A stretch of 64,000 bases of DNA from Chlorops oryzae (taxonomy: Eukaryota; Arthropoda; Insecta; Diptera; Chloropidae). This document shows positions 11,091 to 22,137 of the stretch, piece after piece. The position numbers and the translations under genes are program-made. Positions within the stretch are counted from its first letter, which is position 1, and the number at the start of each line of letters is the position of its first letter. Below the pieces are notes generated by a model. It did no database searches and had not been told where the DNA came from. It was given only the letters and a program-made list of their open reading frames with translations. The DNA is taken from NCBI GenBank assembly GCA_020466095.1, contig CM035806.1:159831667-159895666 (forward strand), given 5' to 3'.

Positions 11091-11462
11091 CTGGAAAAAA
11101 AGAATGGAAATAAATAAATTATTAACATGTGAGTTGATGGAGATACGATTTGTTAGTAATTTTCAAAATGTTCGTTCAATTATTCATTTGCCAATTCATA
11201 TTTTGACACTGTCATCTAAAATTTTTAATATGATATAAAAAAAACATGGGAAATTACATTCAACAATTGCCGAAATATTTCTTTTAATTGATTTTTGCTT
11301 TCATTACCTTTCCTTTCATAGATTGCATATAAATTTCTTCCAGAAAACAATTTAATGAGTTTTTCTTCAATTGGCAAAACGCCATTGAGTGTCTAGTTAG
11401 TTAAGGCGAATTCGGGTCAACGGTGCGTACGCGCAACGTCCATTCATTTGTATTTTAAACCC

Positions 11463-11522
11463 GAACCATTCTGTGTCGAGGGTATATTGCGTTCGTGCGG
11501 TTGTGGGTAACACGCATAACCA
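11463..11522 (+). mobile_element. 5' fragment of the (GTCY)n Helentron-like element
   Basis: The sequence TGTGTCGAGGGTATATTGCG followed by GTGGGTAACACGCATAACCA matches the beginning of the copies at 15764 and 33811. The copy is interrupted at AACCA by younger insertions (11523-12212) and resumes at about 12218 with AACCATTCTAGATGGACCAT. Confidence 0.8.
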
Positions 11523-11960
11523 CCCCGCAGTAATATGGACTGACCCAAGTGTAGTTAGCCTTCGGTCAGTCCTTCATGTTACCAGTACTAGTCCCCTCAT
11601 AATTCCATTCTAATGTATTCAACTGACCTTTTTAACATGGGCCTGTCCTTGGGAAGGGGGCCTAGTTCGCAAAACGACTGATCATAGGCCAGTTTTTTTG
11701 GGATCAATTGTCGCAATTTTGTCTGGTTTTAGGATAGTCAAATGAGGAAAATAAAAACCCAATTTCTTATATATATTTTAAGTTGATGAAAGTGTCATTT
11801 ACAGACTACCCTTAAGCCAACCCGTTTATTACCGACCGCTGGCTAGCCGATTTCAATGGAGCGAACTGCCATAATATAACCGGTAGGATTTTGACCGGTA
11901 GGATTTGGACCGGTCAAAGCCAGTCCTTCTTAGAAAACTGACCGGCTCATTACTGCAGGG
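11523..11960. mobile_element. DNA element with CCCTGCAGTAAT-type ends
   Basis: The left end reads CCCCGCAGTAATATGGAC and the right end ATTACTGCAGGG, inverted relative to each other. The interior (ACTGACCCAAGTGTAGTTAG and GTTACCAGTACTAGTCC) matches the element at 43263-44188 in opposite orientation, so this is a dispersed family. No clear target duplication is visible, perhaps because another element abuts its right end. Confidence 0.65.
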
Positions 11961-12212
11961 CAGGGCTCGAATTTTGTTGACTTTTATAAAATTAAAGCAT
12001 ACTTTATGGGGGAAAAATTTTCTTACCAACATTTTGCGAACAAGTTTAGCGAAGTTGAATTTCAAATCGCTTTTCTAACTTCAAAAAAAAAAAAAACTCA
12101 TATTGTTGTAGTTGAAAATCCATTTGAATCTTAATTTTATGTGAGTCGAACAAAATTTGAACTCCATAAAGTATACTTTTCATTCATAAAAGTCAACAAA
12201 ATCCGAGCCCTG
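11961..12212. mobile_element. hAT-like MITE with ~48-bp inverted repeats
   Basis: The left end CAGGGCTCGAATTTTGTTGA and right end TCAACAAAATCCGAGCCCTG are inverted repeats that extend inward to about 48 bp (through AAAGTATACTTTATGG-like sequence). The CAGGG start fits the hAT terminal consensus. The 8-bp flanks do not match, so the class is provisional. Confidence 0.65.
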
Positions 12213-12217
12213 CTCAA

Positions 12218-12785
12218 AACCATTCTAGATGGACCATAAAAAATATGTATATGGGCAATTTTCATACTGATATCGTTACACATACGACGGTTTTTTTTTT
12301 TTTTTTTCACATGTTTCACCTCAAACTTGACGAAGCTCAATGAAAATAGTAATTTTTTTGAACCGTTGAACCGTTGTGTTAGAAATAATTAGATCTGCAA
12401 TTCGCTACTAAAAATAGTTTTGATTGCACTTATGGTTAAGGGGCTATAAGCGGTTAAAGATTGCTAGTAACGTTACAAAATAGATCTTTTGTGAATTTTG
12501 GCGTTACCAGGAAATTCCATTTGTCTTTTATCCTCCGATGTAGTTTTCGAAAGTTGAAAAAGTGGGCATGGCAAAAGGGCGGTTTTCAAAAAAGCTATTG
12601 TTCGAAAGTAGGCATATGAGGCTCCGTTTTGCTTTGAAAATCTCAAGTAAACTTTGTATTAATCGGGGTACTTTTGGGGAGCCCGTTTTAAAAAAAAATA
12701 TTCAAATATACCTATAGCTTATCTTTTATCTGTGTCGGGTATTGTATTGTCCATTTTGCCTGACTATCTCACCCTAACATGTTTC
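12218..12785 (+). mobile_element. Resumed 3' part of the interrupted Helentron-like element
   Basis: The element seen at 11463 continues here (AACCATTCTAGATGGACCAT, CGTTACCAGGAAATTCCATT, AAAGTGGGCATGGCAAAAGG) and ends with TGTGTCGGGTATTGTATTGT and TGCCTGACTATCTCACCC. It is strongly diverged and carries further small insertions. Confidence 0.7.
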
Positions 12786-14535
12786 CTTTTGAAGTGTTTT
12801 ATATGGCCGCACTCCTTGCATTTAGCCCAATGCTTGCACGTGAGCAATAACTTACAGCAATGGCTGCATTTCTCTTAAGCTTTAATACCGATTTCTTGCA
12901 ATTACTCCAAAAAAAATTCGGTATACAATCAAACAAAGACAAAAGAAAAAACCTATAATATGAGTCTTTGGAACAAGCAAAAATCGCACAAAACAACATT
13001 CGATTTTCAGATTCAGCTTGCATGCAGCAGCAATAGTAAAAGTAATACAAAGCGAAAAAGTTGCAAATAAAAGAATAAAAATAAAAAACTTCAACTCAAG
13101 ATAATAAGTTTTTCTTCAATAAAGCGTCACTGCAATTACTTTTCTCATTGTACTTTTCCAGCAGCATTCCAATCGATTGTATCCCACCATACCACAATCG
13201 ACTGTGCGCATGCGCAAAAGCTTTTAACTTAAAATGCAACGTGCAACGCCCGTTTCTGGCTATCCGCGGAGCCAATTGTTTGGTAAAAAAAAAAAAATTT
13301 GGTAAATTAGAAAGAAAAATGGAGAAACCAGTTATGACCTGACTGGCGCACACGACTTGGACTGACTGTCTGCATTGCCTTTTGGAGATAGTATTGCAAC
13401 TGCAAAGTTTCGATTTACCTCTATTCGTATATGGATTTTTATAAATTTTTCAAGAGACTTTCCGCATACATTTTTTTTTTTTTTTTTTTTTTGTCATTCA
13501 TTACTAGAATATTGCGTTTATATAACTCTTTTTGAAACTGTTCTTCGCTGTTTCATTCCCTTGAACTTTATTCTTTAGCACAATAAAACGATTTTTAATC
13601 GTTATAAAAGTACATTATATGACTCTCAACTAGTATTGCCTTTTGAAAATGCTCGTGCTGCTCGAAGACTTAAAAAAAAAAATTTAACGATTTACGGAAA
13701 AGTGAGAATAAAAAAAGTTGCCTGAACCATGTGTCACGCCCACATACTTGAGGGAAAAAGTCAAATAAGCCACCTCAATATGTCTTTATTCAAATTGAGC
13801 GACTTAATCACTCACATTGGAATTGTTAAAGCCGTTTTAGTTAGAAGCCATTGATAAACAAATGCAATAGATCATAGGTGAGCCACACTAAGCGATCAAT
13901 GATGCATTTGTGAACGTGCTTATTGTTGTTTTCTGATTGCTAACTTTAGAAGAAATCTCAATAGAACGTTTCAAAGAGAGGTGGATGGTCGGACTGAACC
14001 CATTATCTCCTACTGTACACCATTTTTCTGACAGTTTGACGGCTTACAGCATTTTATTACAAAAAGAAAAAAAATTTATTTAAAAATAGAGGAGAGCTTT
14101 TGAAAAGGCATTAAACTTAAAAGTATGTGGGTATTTTTTTATTAAATTATTTCCTGCGCAGGAATTCCTCTCACCCGAATTCCTGAACCAAGTCCAATTG
14201 AATCAGTCATTTTGAATATCTTATAAGACACTGGCGTAGAAACTTTGAGGAAACAATTAAAATCTGTTGGACGCTTACACCAATGAGCTTAAAAGTACTT
14301 TTTTTCGATCCTTAATTCATTATTAACCCGGCTGGTAGCTTAAGGAAGTTACACTTTAGGGAATATTTGGCCCGCGGTGTATTTTTCATACAAAATATAT
14401 AGTCAACATAAGAATTTGAACTCTTTACAAGAAGATTGTTTTGGCTGAAAGTAAATATATTTCATCAATCTTCAGATATTGGCCACAAAAAAATTGCATT
14501 TTGGACCAAATGGTCCTAAGGCACCAGCAGGGTTA
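12786..14535. other. Noncoding A+T-rich stretch
   Basis: Nothing in this stretch reads as a gene. ORFs of 60-85 codons are rich in Phe/Lys/Cys, overlap homopolymers and have no recognisable domain. Poly-T runs occur near 13470-13490. A degenerate MITE cannot be excluded. Confidence 0.5.
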
Positions 14536-14543
14536 AGTAGGAA

Positions 14544-14709
14544 CAGGCCTGTAGAGAGGGGGCTGGAAAAGGGGATTTTCCCCCTGTCCGGGCTTTATAA
14601 AGGGGCCCACAATTGGCAAGGGGAGTTTTTTTTTTTTTTTTGGTCGCACATTTCTGTGAGGACCCCGGAAAAAAATCCCCCGGGCCCCAAATTTCTCTCT
14701 ACGGGCCTG
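14544..14709. mobile_element. hAT-like MITE, 166 bp
   Basis: The ends are inverted (CAGGCCTGTAGAGAG at the left, CTCTCTACGGGCCTG at the right) and start with the hAT-like CAG. They are flanked by AGTAGGAA (14536-14543) and AGTAGGAT (14710-14717), an 8-bp target duplication with one mismatch. The body is G+C-rich against an A+T-rich background. The 134-codon ORF across it is incidental. Confidence 0.8.
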
Positions 14710-15521
14710 AGTAGGATTGAATGTTTTGGCTTATATGTTCCTTTCAAAAAATACGCATCTGCCTTTAAGGGTTCCCGTTTTAAAAATCGATTGTTTTGCA
14801 TATTTCGAAAGTTAAACCTGTTGACAATATGCTCTAAAAAATCAGACCGAAATTCCAGGTATGAAAAAAGTTACAGCCCATAGTCGCCGATCCGACCTAT
14901 GCGACTTTTTCTGCTCTTTTTCAAATAACGTATTTTTCTGGCACGCCCTACAGACAAAACTATCCAACCAATTACTTTGTAGCTTTAATACTTTGTTCCA
15001 CTTATTAGTAGTTCTCCAAGGTACCAGGATTTTTCGAAATTTATTTATAATTTTTTTACATGTTTTTTTTTCAAAAAAAAAAAATAAAATTTTGAATAAA
15101 TTTTAATAATTCTGATAGGGACGATATCAATAGGCGTACTTAACAATAATCCATTCTATTTTGTATTTCAGACACCCTGAGGCTGGTAGAGGCTACCAAG
15201 TTGCCCAACGACCTAATTTTTTTTTAGTGTATAATTTGACTTAAAAAATAAATTTCAAGTGAAAGAAAAAAATTTTTTATGCAGTTTAAGTTCCAAATAA
15301 AAATCATATAAAAAAATTAAAATGATTGAACTTTTTTGTCTTGTGAAAAAAAAAACAAAAAAAAATCCAAAAAAGAAGTGAAAACTATTGGTTAACATCA
15401 GAATAACCCCTTAACCTATTTTCGTCCGCTGTACTATATAAACGACACCATTTTGAATTTCGTCTTAAAGCTCACAGTTACTATTACCGAGAAGTGGCTT
15501 AATCAAAAGCCAAAAAGGTCT

Positions 15522-15740
15522 GCTCTGAGTATTGAGATGCTGCGGTAAACGTGCGTTTGTGGTGCAAATGTCCGAAGTATCATAGAAAAGGCATCACTCA
15601 TACGGCATGTAGGACATTAATTACATATTCGTTAATGATCTCGCTCGTACTACATGCCGTATGAGTGATGCCTTTTCTATAATATTTCGGACATTTGCAC
15701 CGCAAACGCACGTTTACCGCAGCATATCAATACTGAGAGC
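15522..15740. mobile_element. Foldback element with ~91-bp inverted arms
   Basis: The left arm (15522 to ~15612, starting GCTCTGAGTATTGAGATGC) and right arm (~15650 to 15740, ending AATACTGAGAGC) are near-perfect reverse complements with a spacer of under 40 bp. A transcript through it would form a long hairpin. No target duplication was clear. Confidence 0.9.
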
Positions 15741-15763
15741 ATCTATGTGCACTTGCATTTTTT

Positions 15764-16338
15764 TATACCCGACACACTCTGTGTCGAGGGTATATTGCGT
15801 TTGTGTGGTTGTGTGTAACACCCACAACCAGTCGAGATAGACCATACAAAATATAAGTATATAGAAATAATCAGCGTCACCAGGAGATTCGATTTAGACA
15901 TGTCCGTCCGTTTGTTATAAGTTATCTTATCGAAGGAGTTGAGCTATCTTGAAGAAATTTGGTATGCGTGCTAACGGGGACAAGAGTAAGAACAGGTTCG
16001 AGAATGGACCCGATCGGACCATTTTTAGGGGTACCTCCAGTACTAGGGTCTGTCACAAAAATCTCAAAAGTGCCACAAAATCGGATTTTTTCGAAATAGT
16101 TCAATAAAACTTAGGATTAGAGCGTATATCTAAGCCTCCGAATAGAATTTTAAAAAAATTGAAAAGTGGGCGTGGCAAAGGGGCAGTTTTCATAAAGAAA
16201 TTTAACAAAAGTCGGTATGTGGGGCCCCTTATGGCCTTAAACATTTCTTGATATTAAAAATTATTTGAACATACATATGTGTCTGTGTCGGGTATTTAAT
16301 TGTCAGGCTCGTCTGACTATAATACCCTTACTTGTTTT
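15764..16338 (+). mobile_element. (GTCY)n Helentron-like element, internally shortened
   Basis: The copy begins TATACCCGACACACTCTGTG and ends TGTCGGGTATTTAATTGTCA, then GGCTCGTCTGACTATAATACC and TTACTTGTTTT. It is about 275 bp shorter than the copy at 5873-6722 and has lost most of the GTCY array (TGTCCGTCCG remains). Confidence 0.87.
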
Positions 16339-16950
16339 AATATGACACTGTTCCGCCATCCGATTTGAATATTTTTTTTTTTTAATGAAAGTAAATGCTA
16401 GGTGGTATATTAAAAAAAAAAAATTATCGAGCGGCGCGAAACTGGGAATACACAGAAAAAAATAGTTTACATTTTATTTTTAGTTTTGTGAAATAAATTT
16501 TCTCAGTGTAAAAAATTTAAAAAAAAATCTTTTGGTTTCCTTGTTTTATTATCTAACAGAATCTTTTTAGATCATTTTTCCGTCTCAATTGGGTGTTGAG
16601 ATATTCAATTTTGAAAAAAGGCTTACCAAAAAAGGATTTTCTAGGATATTTCAAGGACTATTCAAAATAAAAATTTAATAAGTGGTCTGCACCGTGTTTT
16701 TAGATGGCACCAATTGAAAAATCAACAAAATTTAAAAATTCCTTTCATGATGCCGCATGCCTTTTTTTAACCCTTTACTGCATAATATATTAGAAAAGTG
16801 GGAAAAAACATTTTTTTTTCGCAGGAAAGGCTGTAAGGGCTTGAAAAATAATTATAATTGTATCGGTTTTTATGAACGTTTTTGGTATTTGTTTGGGCGC
16901 AAATGGGTTAAAGAAACATTTTCAAAAAAAAAAAAAAAAAAAAAAACGGT

Positions 16951-18555
16951 AGCATGTTGGAAATAAATTTGACTTAAGAGGCTTTTGAATTGAGTTCAAT
17001 TAAATCCACAGTTAACTTAAATCGGTGACATATACATACATATGTACCTATGTATGTGTTTGTACGTGTTGAATTTTTGCAGAAATTCTTACTGAGGCAT
17101 TCGGACGTTATTGGAAAACAGGCATAAATAATGAGCAAGAAATTGAATTCTACAGTCTTTTTGGGTTGATCCAAAAGTTCCAGGAATTTTAATGTTAAGA
17201 TGCAATTTCTTTTAGGATCTCAATTAGTCATCGAAGCGATTTCGCCGAAATACGATTGAAATAAAAGCCAATGAATTTACGTCTTTCTTGATAAGAAGAT
17301 CTGATCAAAGTAATGGGAAGTACCTTATGGATTACGGCTAGAGAGTGAAGAGTTCGAATGAAACAAACGTCGATGGTAAGCAAAGATGGTTCAAAGAAAA
17401 ATCATTTTATTCGTATTATATCTAGTATTATGAATGAAAATTTCAAAACAACTTGCCCAAACTTGCTCCAGCTTGTCCAATCAAAAATGAAGAGGTCTTA
17501 CCTCAGGCTGCTGCCATTTTATAGTCTGCTATAATAACATGTTCCAAAAAGAACTCTGTAGCCAATGCCGTAATATTTCCACATCAGACTATAAGCTAAC
17601 ATTTCCATAATCCCAAATCATAAGTCCGTTATGACTGACCTGACAAATTTTTTCAGACTCGTCGACCTTGTGGCAGTGGATTTAAAAGCTTATTATCATC
17701 ATCTGGCTTTAATTAATACAAAAAAAAAAAAAAAAAGTCGGCAACAAAAGCGTTAATAAATTTTAGAAAAGACAGGCATAAGAATAAATAAAAAACGACG
17801 CTGGTTAAGACACAAAAAAAACCGAAAGAGTAGAAAAAATATTTAAGGCGTGGGATCCTCAGTCCAGATGGATTTTTGCAGTCGTTTTTGTTTTCTTTTC
17901 GATGCTAAGATAAATCATTAAAATTCTTGCTGTCACCATGGCTTGGTATCTTCTGCATATTATCTGACGATATATGTATGTATTTCAAAAGCAGAATAAA
18001 TTTTTTGCCAAAGGAAGTGATGCTTTGTATGTTTAATGATTATTATTATTGCTTTTTTCACGATTTTTTCCTATTAGGCCACCTAAGGCAAAAAATAAAA
18101 CATCCGAATTAAAAAAAAAAATAAGTTGAAAAAACGATGAAAAATTCAAGATTCACTGCAAAATATTGCAACACCGTGGTTGGCGACAATCTCCCTTTGG
18201 TGAATATTTGCTTAGCTCAGCGTTGCGCAATGGAACTTTGTTAAAAGTAATATTTCAACCTTCGGCGACAAGCCGTTATTGTTATTGGTGAGTAAGTGTA
18301 CTTGTCATTTTATTTAAATTTTTTTTCGCATTTTTTTTTCCACGAATCGAATTGGAATGGACGATTAACGGAGCCCCAATTCGAATAACGCTATGTCGCG
18401 TTGCTAAAATACTAACGATCTCGAAAAGGCTCGAAAAGAAGAGAATTTCGAAATACCCAGGGCCATTTTTGGGTACAAAACTTGGCCGACAATCATGGCA
18501 AATAGAAAATGTCGCAATTTCACTTAAGCCGGTGGCATGGTGAGTTATTGGACTC
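16951..18555. other. Noncoding stretch
   Basis: A+T-rich sequence with several poly-A runs (16922-16945, 17721-17736). Short ORFs of 60-67 codons show no domain and no codon-usage support. No RNA gene or element end was recognised. Confidence 0.5.
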
Positions 18556-18559
18556 TTAA

Positions 18560-19280
18560 GGGGACCTTCTGGTCTAGAATTTTTTGAAAATTGATTTTTT
18601 TTTTATATATTTCGGAAGAATAGACTTTTAAGAATATGCTGGCAAAGTTTCGTGAAGATATTGACAATATTATCTTTGCTACAGCCGTTTTAGTAGGTAG
18701 AGACAGCACGCAGCGCGCTTGATCAAAGCAACTTTGAACGCGTTTATCTCAAAACCACTTTTTTTGACCTGGTGTGAATGAAAACAAAAAAAACCATCGA
18801 ACCGATTTGTCTGGAATTTTTATATATTATTCATAACATCAATGGCTATGGCCCGAACTAGAATCGAATTTTTATTTCAAGAACTTCATATTTTTTCATC
18901 AAAAAAATTGTCAAAAAAAGGGGAGTTTTTGATGGTTGAAAAAAAAATTGCGCCATTTTGTCAATTTAAAAAAAAAATTTTTTTATTCTAGTTCCTGCCA
19001 TAGCCGCATTCATTCTGATTAGTAACATATTTTCGTTTTTTTTCCGATTACCACAACTGCCAAAATCTTTCACACCACGGAGGTACTTTTTCAAAGAGTG
19101 TCCACTTCAACGCCATTTTTAAAATACCAAAAAAAAAAAAAAAATTACAACACTTTTTTATTTTTTGTCAATAAAGAATATAATAAGCCTGCATACTTAG
19201 AAAATCGTTTTTTATTTGGCTTAATACCAAAAAAAAAATCATGAAAATACCCTAAATTTGCTCTAGACCAGAAGGTCCCC
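18560..19280. mobile_element. piggyBac-like MITE, 721 bp, TTAA target duplication
   Basis: Perfect 19-bp inverted ends, GGGGACCTTCTGGTCTAGA (18560-18578) and its reverse complement (19262-19280), are each flanked by TTAA (18556-18559 and 19281-19284). A second, subterminal inverted pair lies near 18840 (GGCTATGGCCCGAACTAGAA) and 18985 (TTCTAGTTCCTGCCATAGCC). TTAA duplication is the hallmark of piggyBac transposition; no transposase is encoded. Confidence 0.82.
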
Positions 19281-19677
19281 TTAAGGCCACTCGTTTTGGA
19301 CCATATTCTGGGTCAGTAGCGTTCTTCTTCGGTCAGCTCGCTAAACTGCTTGCTGCATGTTGCTTAATCTTCATTCAGTGGGATAGACAATAAACCGGAC
19401 GTGAAGAGAAAAGTTATACCAGTGCCATGGGAGGATTTTTAGTGAATCTTTAGTCAATCTTTCTAAATTATACTAAAGTTGTTGACTGCTAGAATTCTTG
19501 CATTGAATGTTAGTGATTGATTTCTTCATTGATGATAACAGCTATGCAAGTGGCACTGGAGCTACATATATGCGTTTTTCAAATGTTGCTCTCTAATAGT
19601 TCTATTTTTTGTTTCAATCTCAAGTTTATTAGTCTGTTTTGTTTTTCTCTGGAATCACTAAAAAGTTAAGCCCAATG

Positions 19678-19831
19678 CAAGGGGCGGACTGTGCCCATTG
19701 GCAACCGGGCAAAAGCCCGGTGGGCCCCCAGTTCGCTGTGCTTTTTAGCTGTTAGTTTTTTTTTTTCTTAGGTAGCGAAGCCCCATTTTTCAAACGCCCG
19801 GTGGGCCCTTTGACCCCCAGTCCGCCCCTTG
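19678..19831. mobile_element. hAT-like MITE, 154 bp
   Basis: The inverted ends are CAAGGGGCGGACTG and CAGTCCGCCCCTTG. They are flanked by exact CCCAATG duplications (19671-19677 and 19832-19838). The interior also folds, with CCGGGCAAAAGCCCGG and CGCCCGGTGGGCCC. The GGGGCGGACTG end resembles widespread hAT termini. Confidence 0.85.
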
Positions 19832-20863
19832 CCCAATGGTTTGGCTGGAGGAGGAACCTAAGTACATATATGAGATTTATCAAATTGAGTCCATCGATCG
19901 TGTCTTAACTTATTTAGCTTATGAATAATTTTTTCGGAATTCAAATTTATTTGGTGTTACTTCGAATTCCTTAACTGAAGGTCATGATACCATATGTATG
20001 GAATATAAAATTAAATTGGGACATGCATAGATTTTAGTTGAAGTTTGTCTTCTTGATTTCATTATTCTCCCAAGCATTTGCAAAGACCCCACACAAGCCT
20101 TTGCAAACACACAATTTTATTTATTATTTTTTTTTTTTTCTCTTTTAAAGTTTGCAAGGTCAGCAAGTCATTGTTATTGTGCTTCGAAAAAAATAATAAT
20201 AAAAAAAAAAATTAATTCATTTTGAACAAGATACGCAGACCATTGCATTTGAAAATAGCATGACTGTCATATGTAGGTATTGCATAAAGTATGATTTTTT
20301 CTCTTTCTATTTCTCTTTGTTTTCATGATTGTGTTTCTTTGACACACCTTTTTCCGCTTTACGGTTTTGCAATTTCTTTTAAGGCCGACAATTAAGGCTT
20401 AAGGCTCATTGGGATTAAGCTTTGCCAAGCTTTTGACAATTTATTAAGAGCGCCTCTACAACAACAACATCCGCCACTCATTAATTCATATACGCAACTG
20501 TCTTTAATGCTCAAAACGTGATCGTTTTGACAAACAAGCGCAGCCCAATATGCCTTTTGATGCCTTGAACCAACGACCGACCGACCGACCGACCGAGCTG
20601 GGATTACCTTTTTATGCTTAGAAGAGAATTCAACTCAGCTTGTTCTGGAGGGAGAGCCAGTTTCGGGTTTTTTTTTATGATCCTAGAAATATACTCAGAA
20701 CAGCGCCGGTTTTAAATTGCAAAATAAAATAGTGGTCAGGGGAGAAACCGTCCGAGGTCTGAGGAACGGGTGTGTCTTCATGTAGGACGACCGAGCCAAT
20801 CATTATCATTATCTTTATCTCGACGACATTATGAAAACACATACAGCAGTGAATTACCTATGT

Positions 20864-21695
20864 ATAAGGATGGGCCCATATAAAGCACGCAGTTGAAAAA
20901 GCAGCGAAGGCCACGGCCGCCCTGAGTAGAGTAATGGCAAATATCGGAGACCCAAATGCGGAAAAACGAAAATTGATAATCGCAACAGTAAGCGCTATAC
21001 ATAGTATCCTACGGTATCGAGGTATGCTCACATTCAGTGAGCGGCCGAAAAACGTTTGAAGCAAATCCTGAAAGCTCAAAGAACAGCAGCTCTTCGTATC
21101 GCTTCAGCATACCGCACTGTCTCCGCAGAGGCAATTTTTGGTATTGTAATAGCGGGAGTAGTACCCATTGATCTTCTAGCAAATGAACGCAGGAGACTAT
21201 GGGACCGATAGAACAATGGTAGTAACACGCAACAAGCGGTAAAACCAGAGAAAGAACTGACAAATGAAATGTGGCAAGAACGATGGGCAAATAGATGGAC
21301 GGCGAAGTTAATACCGAATATAACTGGCAGAAACGAGAATTTGGCGATACAAACTATTATCTCACACAAATGTTAACTGGACACGGATATTTCTCCAAGT
21401 ACTTGTACCGCATGCAGAAAGAGTAGATCAACCCAGCTCTATATACGGCGTCGGAGACTGCGACGATGCAGAACACACTTATTTTCAGTGCACAAGATGG
21501 ATCACACTACGACGCGAGGTTGAAATACAAGTCAGGCCCACTTAACGCAGAAAATATGATAGTAACCATGATACAAAGTAAAAAGAAATGGTGTCTAGTA
21601 GAAAGTTACGTAAGGAATATCCTAGAAACGAACAAAAGAAGACCTGGTGAGAAACAGAACGGAGGCCTGGACACAGGCTCAATAAAACGAAGGCA
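20864..21695 (+). pseudogene. R1-like LINE reverse transcriptase C-terminal remnant
   Basis: Plus-strand fragments in shifting frames read KAATALSRVMANIG-like, then RTAALRIASAYRTVSAEA (~21080), IAGVVPIDLLANERRRLWDR (~21150), LTGHGYFSKYLYRM (~21375) and a cysteine/histidine stretch with DDAEHTYFQC (~21465). This is the thumb and terminal zinc-knuckle region typical of R1/LOA-type non-LTR elements. Many frameshifts make it inactive. Minus-strand ORFs here are shadows. Confidence 0.85.
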
Positions 21696-21699
21696 TAGA

Positions 21700-22137
21700 T
21701 GGGCCAAAATTCTTTTTAATGCCTTAACTTCTGTCCCTGTCAACGAAATTCAGTTTTTTAAAAGGAGCAAACCAAATTAATAAAAAGTTAGTTTTAACAA
21801 AAAATTTATGAATAATGAAATAAAATACTCTAGTCGAATTGAAAAAAATCAATTATTACCAAAACTCAATTTTTTTCCTTCGCAAATTACGGTAACATTG
21901 TTGTCTTATCTTCTCTTGTCTTGCCAAACAAGACAACAATGTTACTGTAATTTGCGAGTAAACAAGATGGAAGTTTGGTAACATTCGATTTTTTCCAATT
22001 GAACTAGAGTATTTTATTTCGTTATTAATAAATTTTTTGGTAAAATTTATTTGTTATTAATTTGATTTGCTCTTTTACGAACACTGAATTTCGTTGACAG
22101 CGGCAGAAATTTAGGCATTAAAAAGAATTTTGGCCCA
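21700..22137. mobile_element. Long foldback repeat, ~205-bp arms
   Basis: The left arm starts TGGGCCAAAATTCTTTTTAA at 21700 and the right arm ends TTAAAAAGAATTTTGGCCCA at 22137. The arms pair over most of their length with scattered mismatches and meet near 21925 with almost no spacer (TTGTCTTGCCAAACAAGACA). It directly abuts the LINE remnant. It would give a hairpin of about 200 bp if transcribed. Confidence 0.9.

Larger units (their letters stand above)
15411..16950. mobile_element. TTAA-bounded repeat, interrupted copy
   Basis: The stretch starts at TTAACCTATTTTCGTCCGC (15411) and ends near AAATGGGTTAA (16901-16911), which are imperfect inverted ends. Segments at 15420-15520 and 16757-16950 match 61140-61260 and 61830-61945, so the two loci are copies of one repeat. 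This copy has been split by a foldback element (15522-15740) and a Helentron-like element (15764-16338). A piggyBac-like origin is suggested by TTAA only. Confidence 0.55.

Noticed and set aside
12799..13094. Overlapping Cys/Phe-rich minus ORFs
   Set aside because: No domain, no splice context and low-complexity composition.
14479..14883. rRNA-like or gene sequence in a G+C-richer patch
   Set aside because: The patch is explained by a hAT MITE (14544-14709) with matching 8-bp duplications.
15601..15660. Origin-like or operator palindrome
   Set aside because: It is the centre of a 219-bp foldback element.
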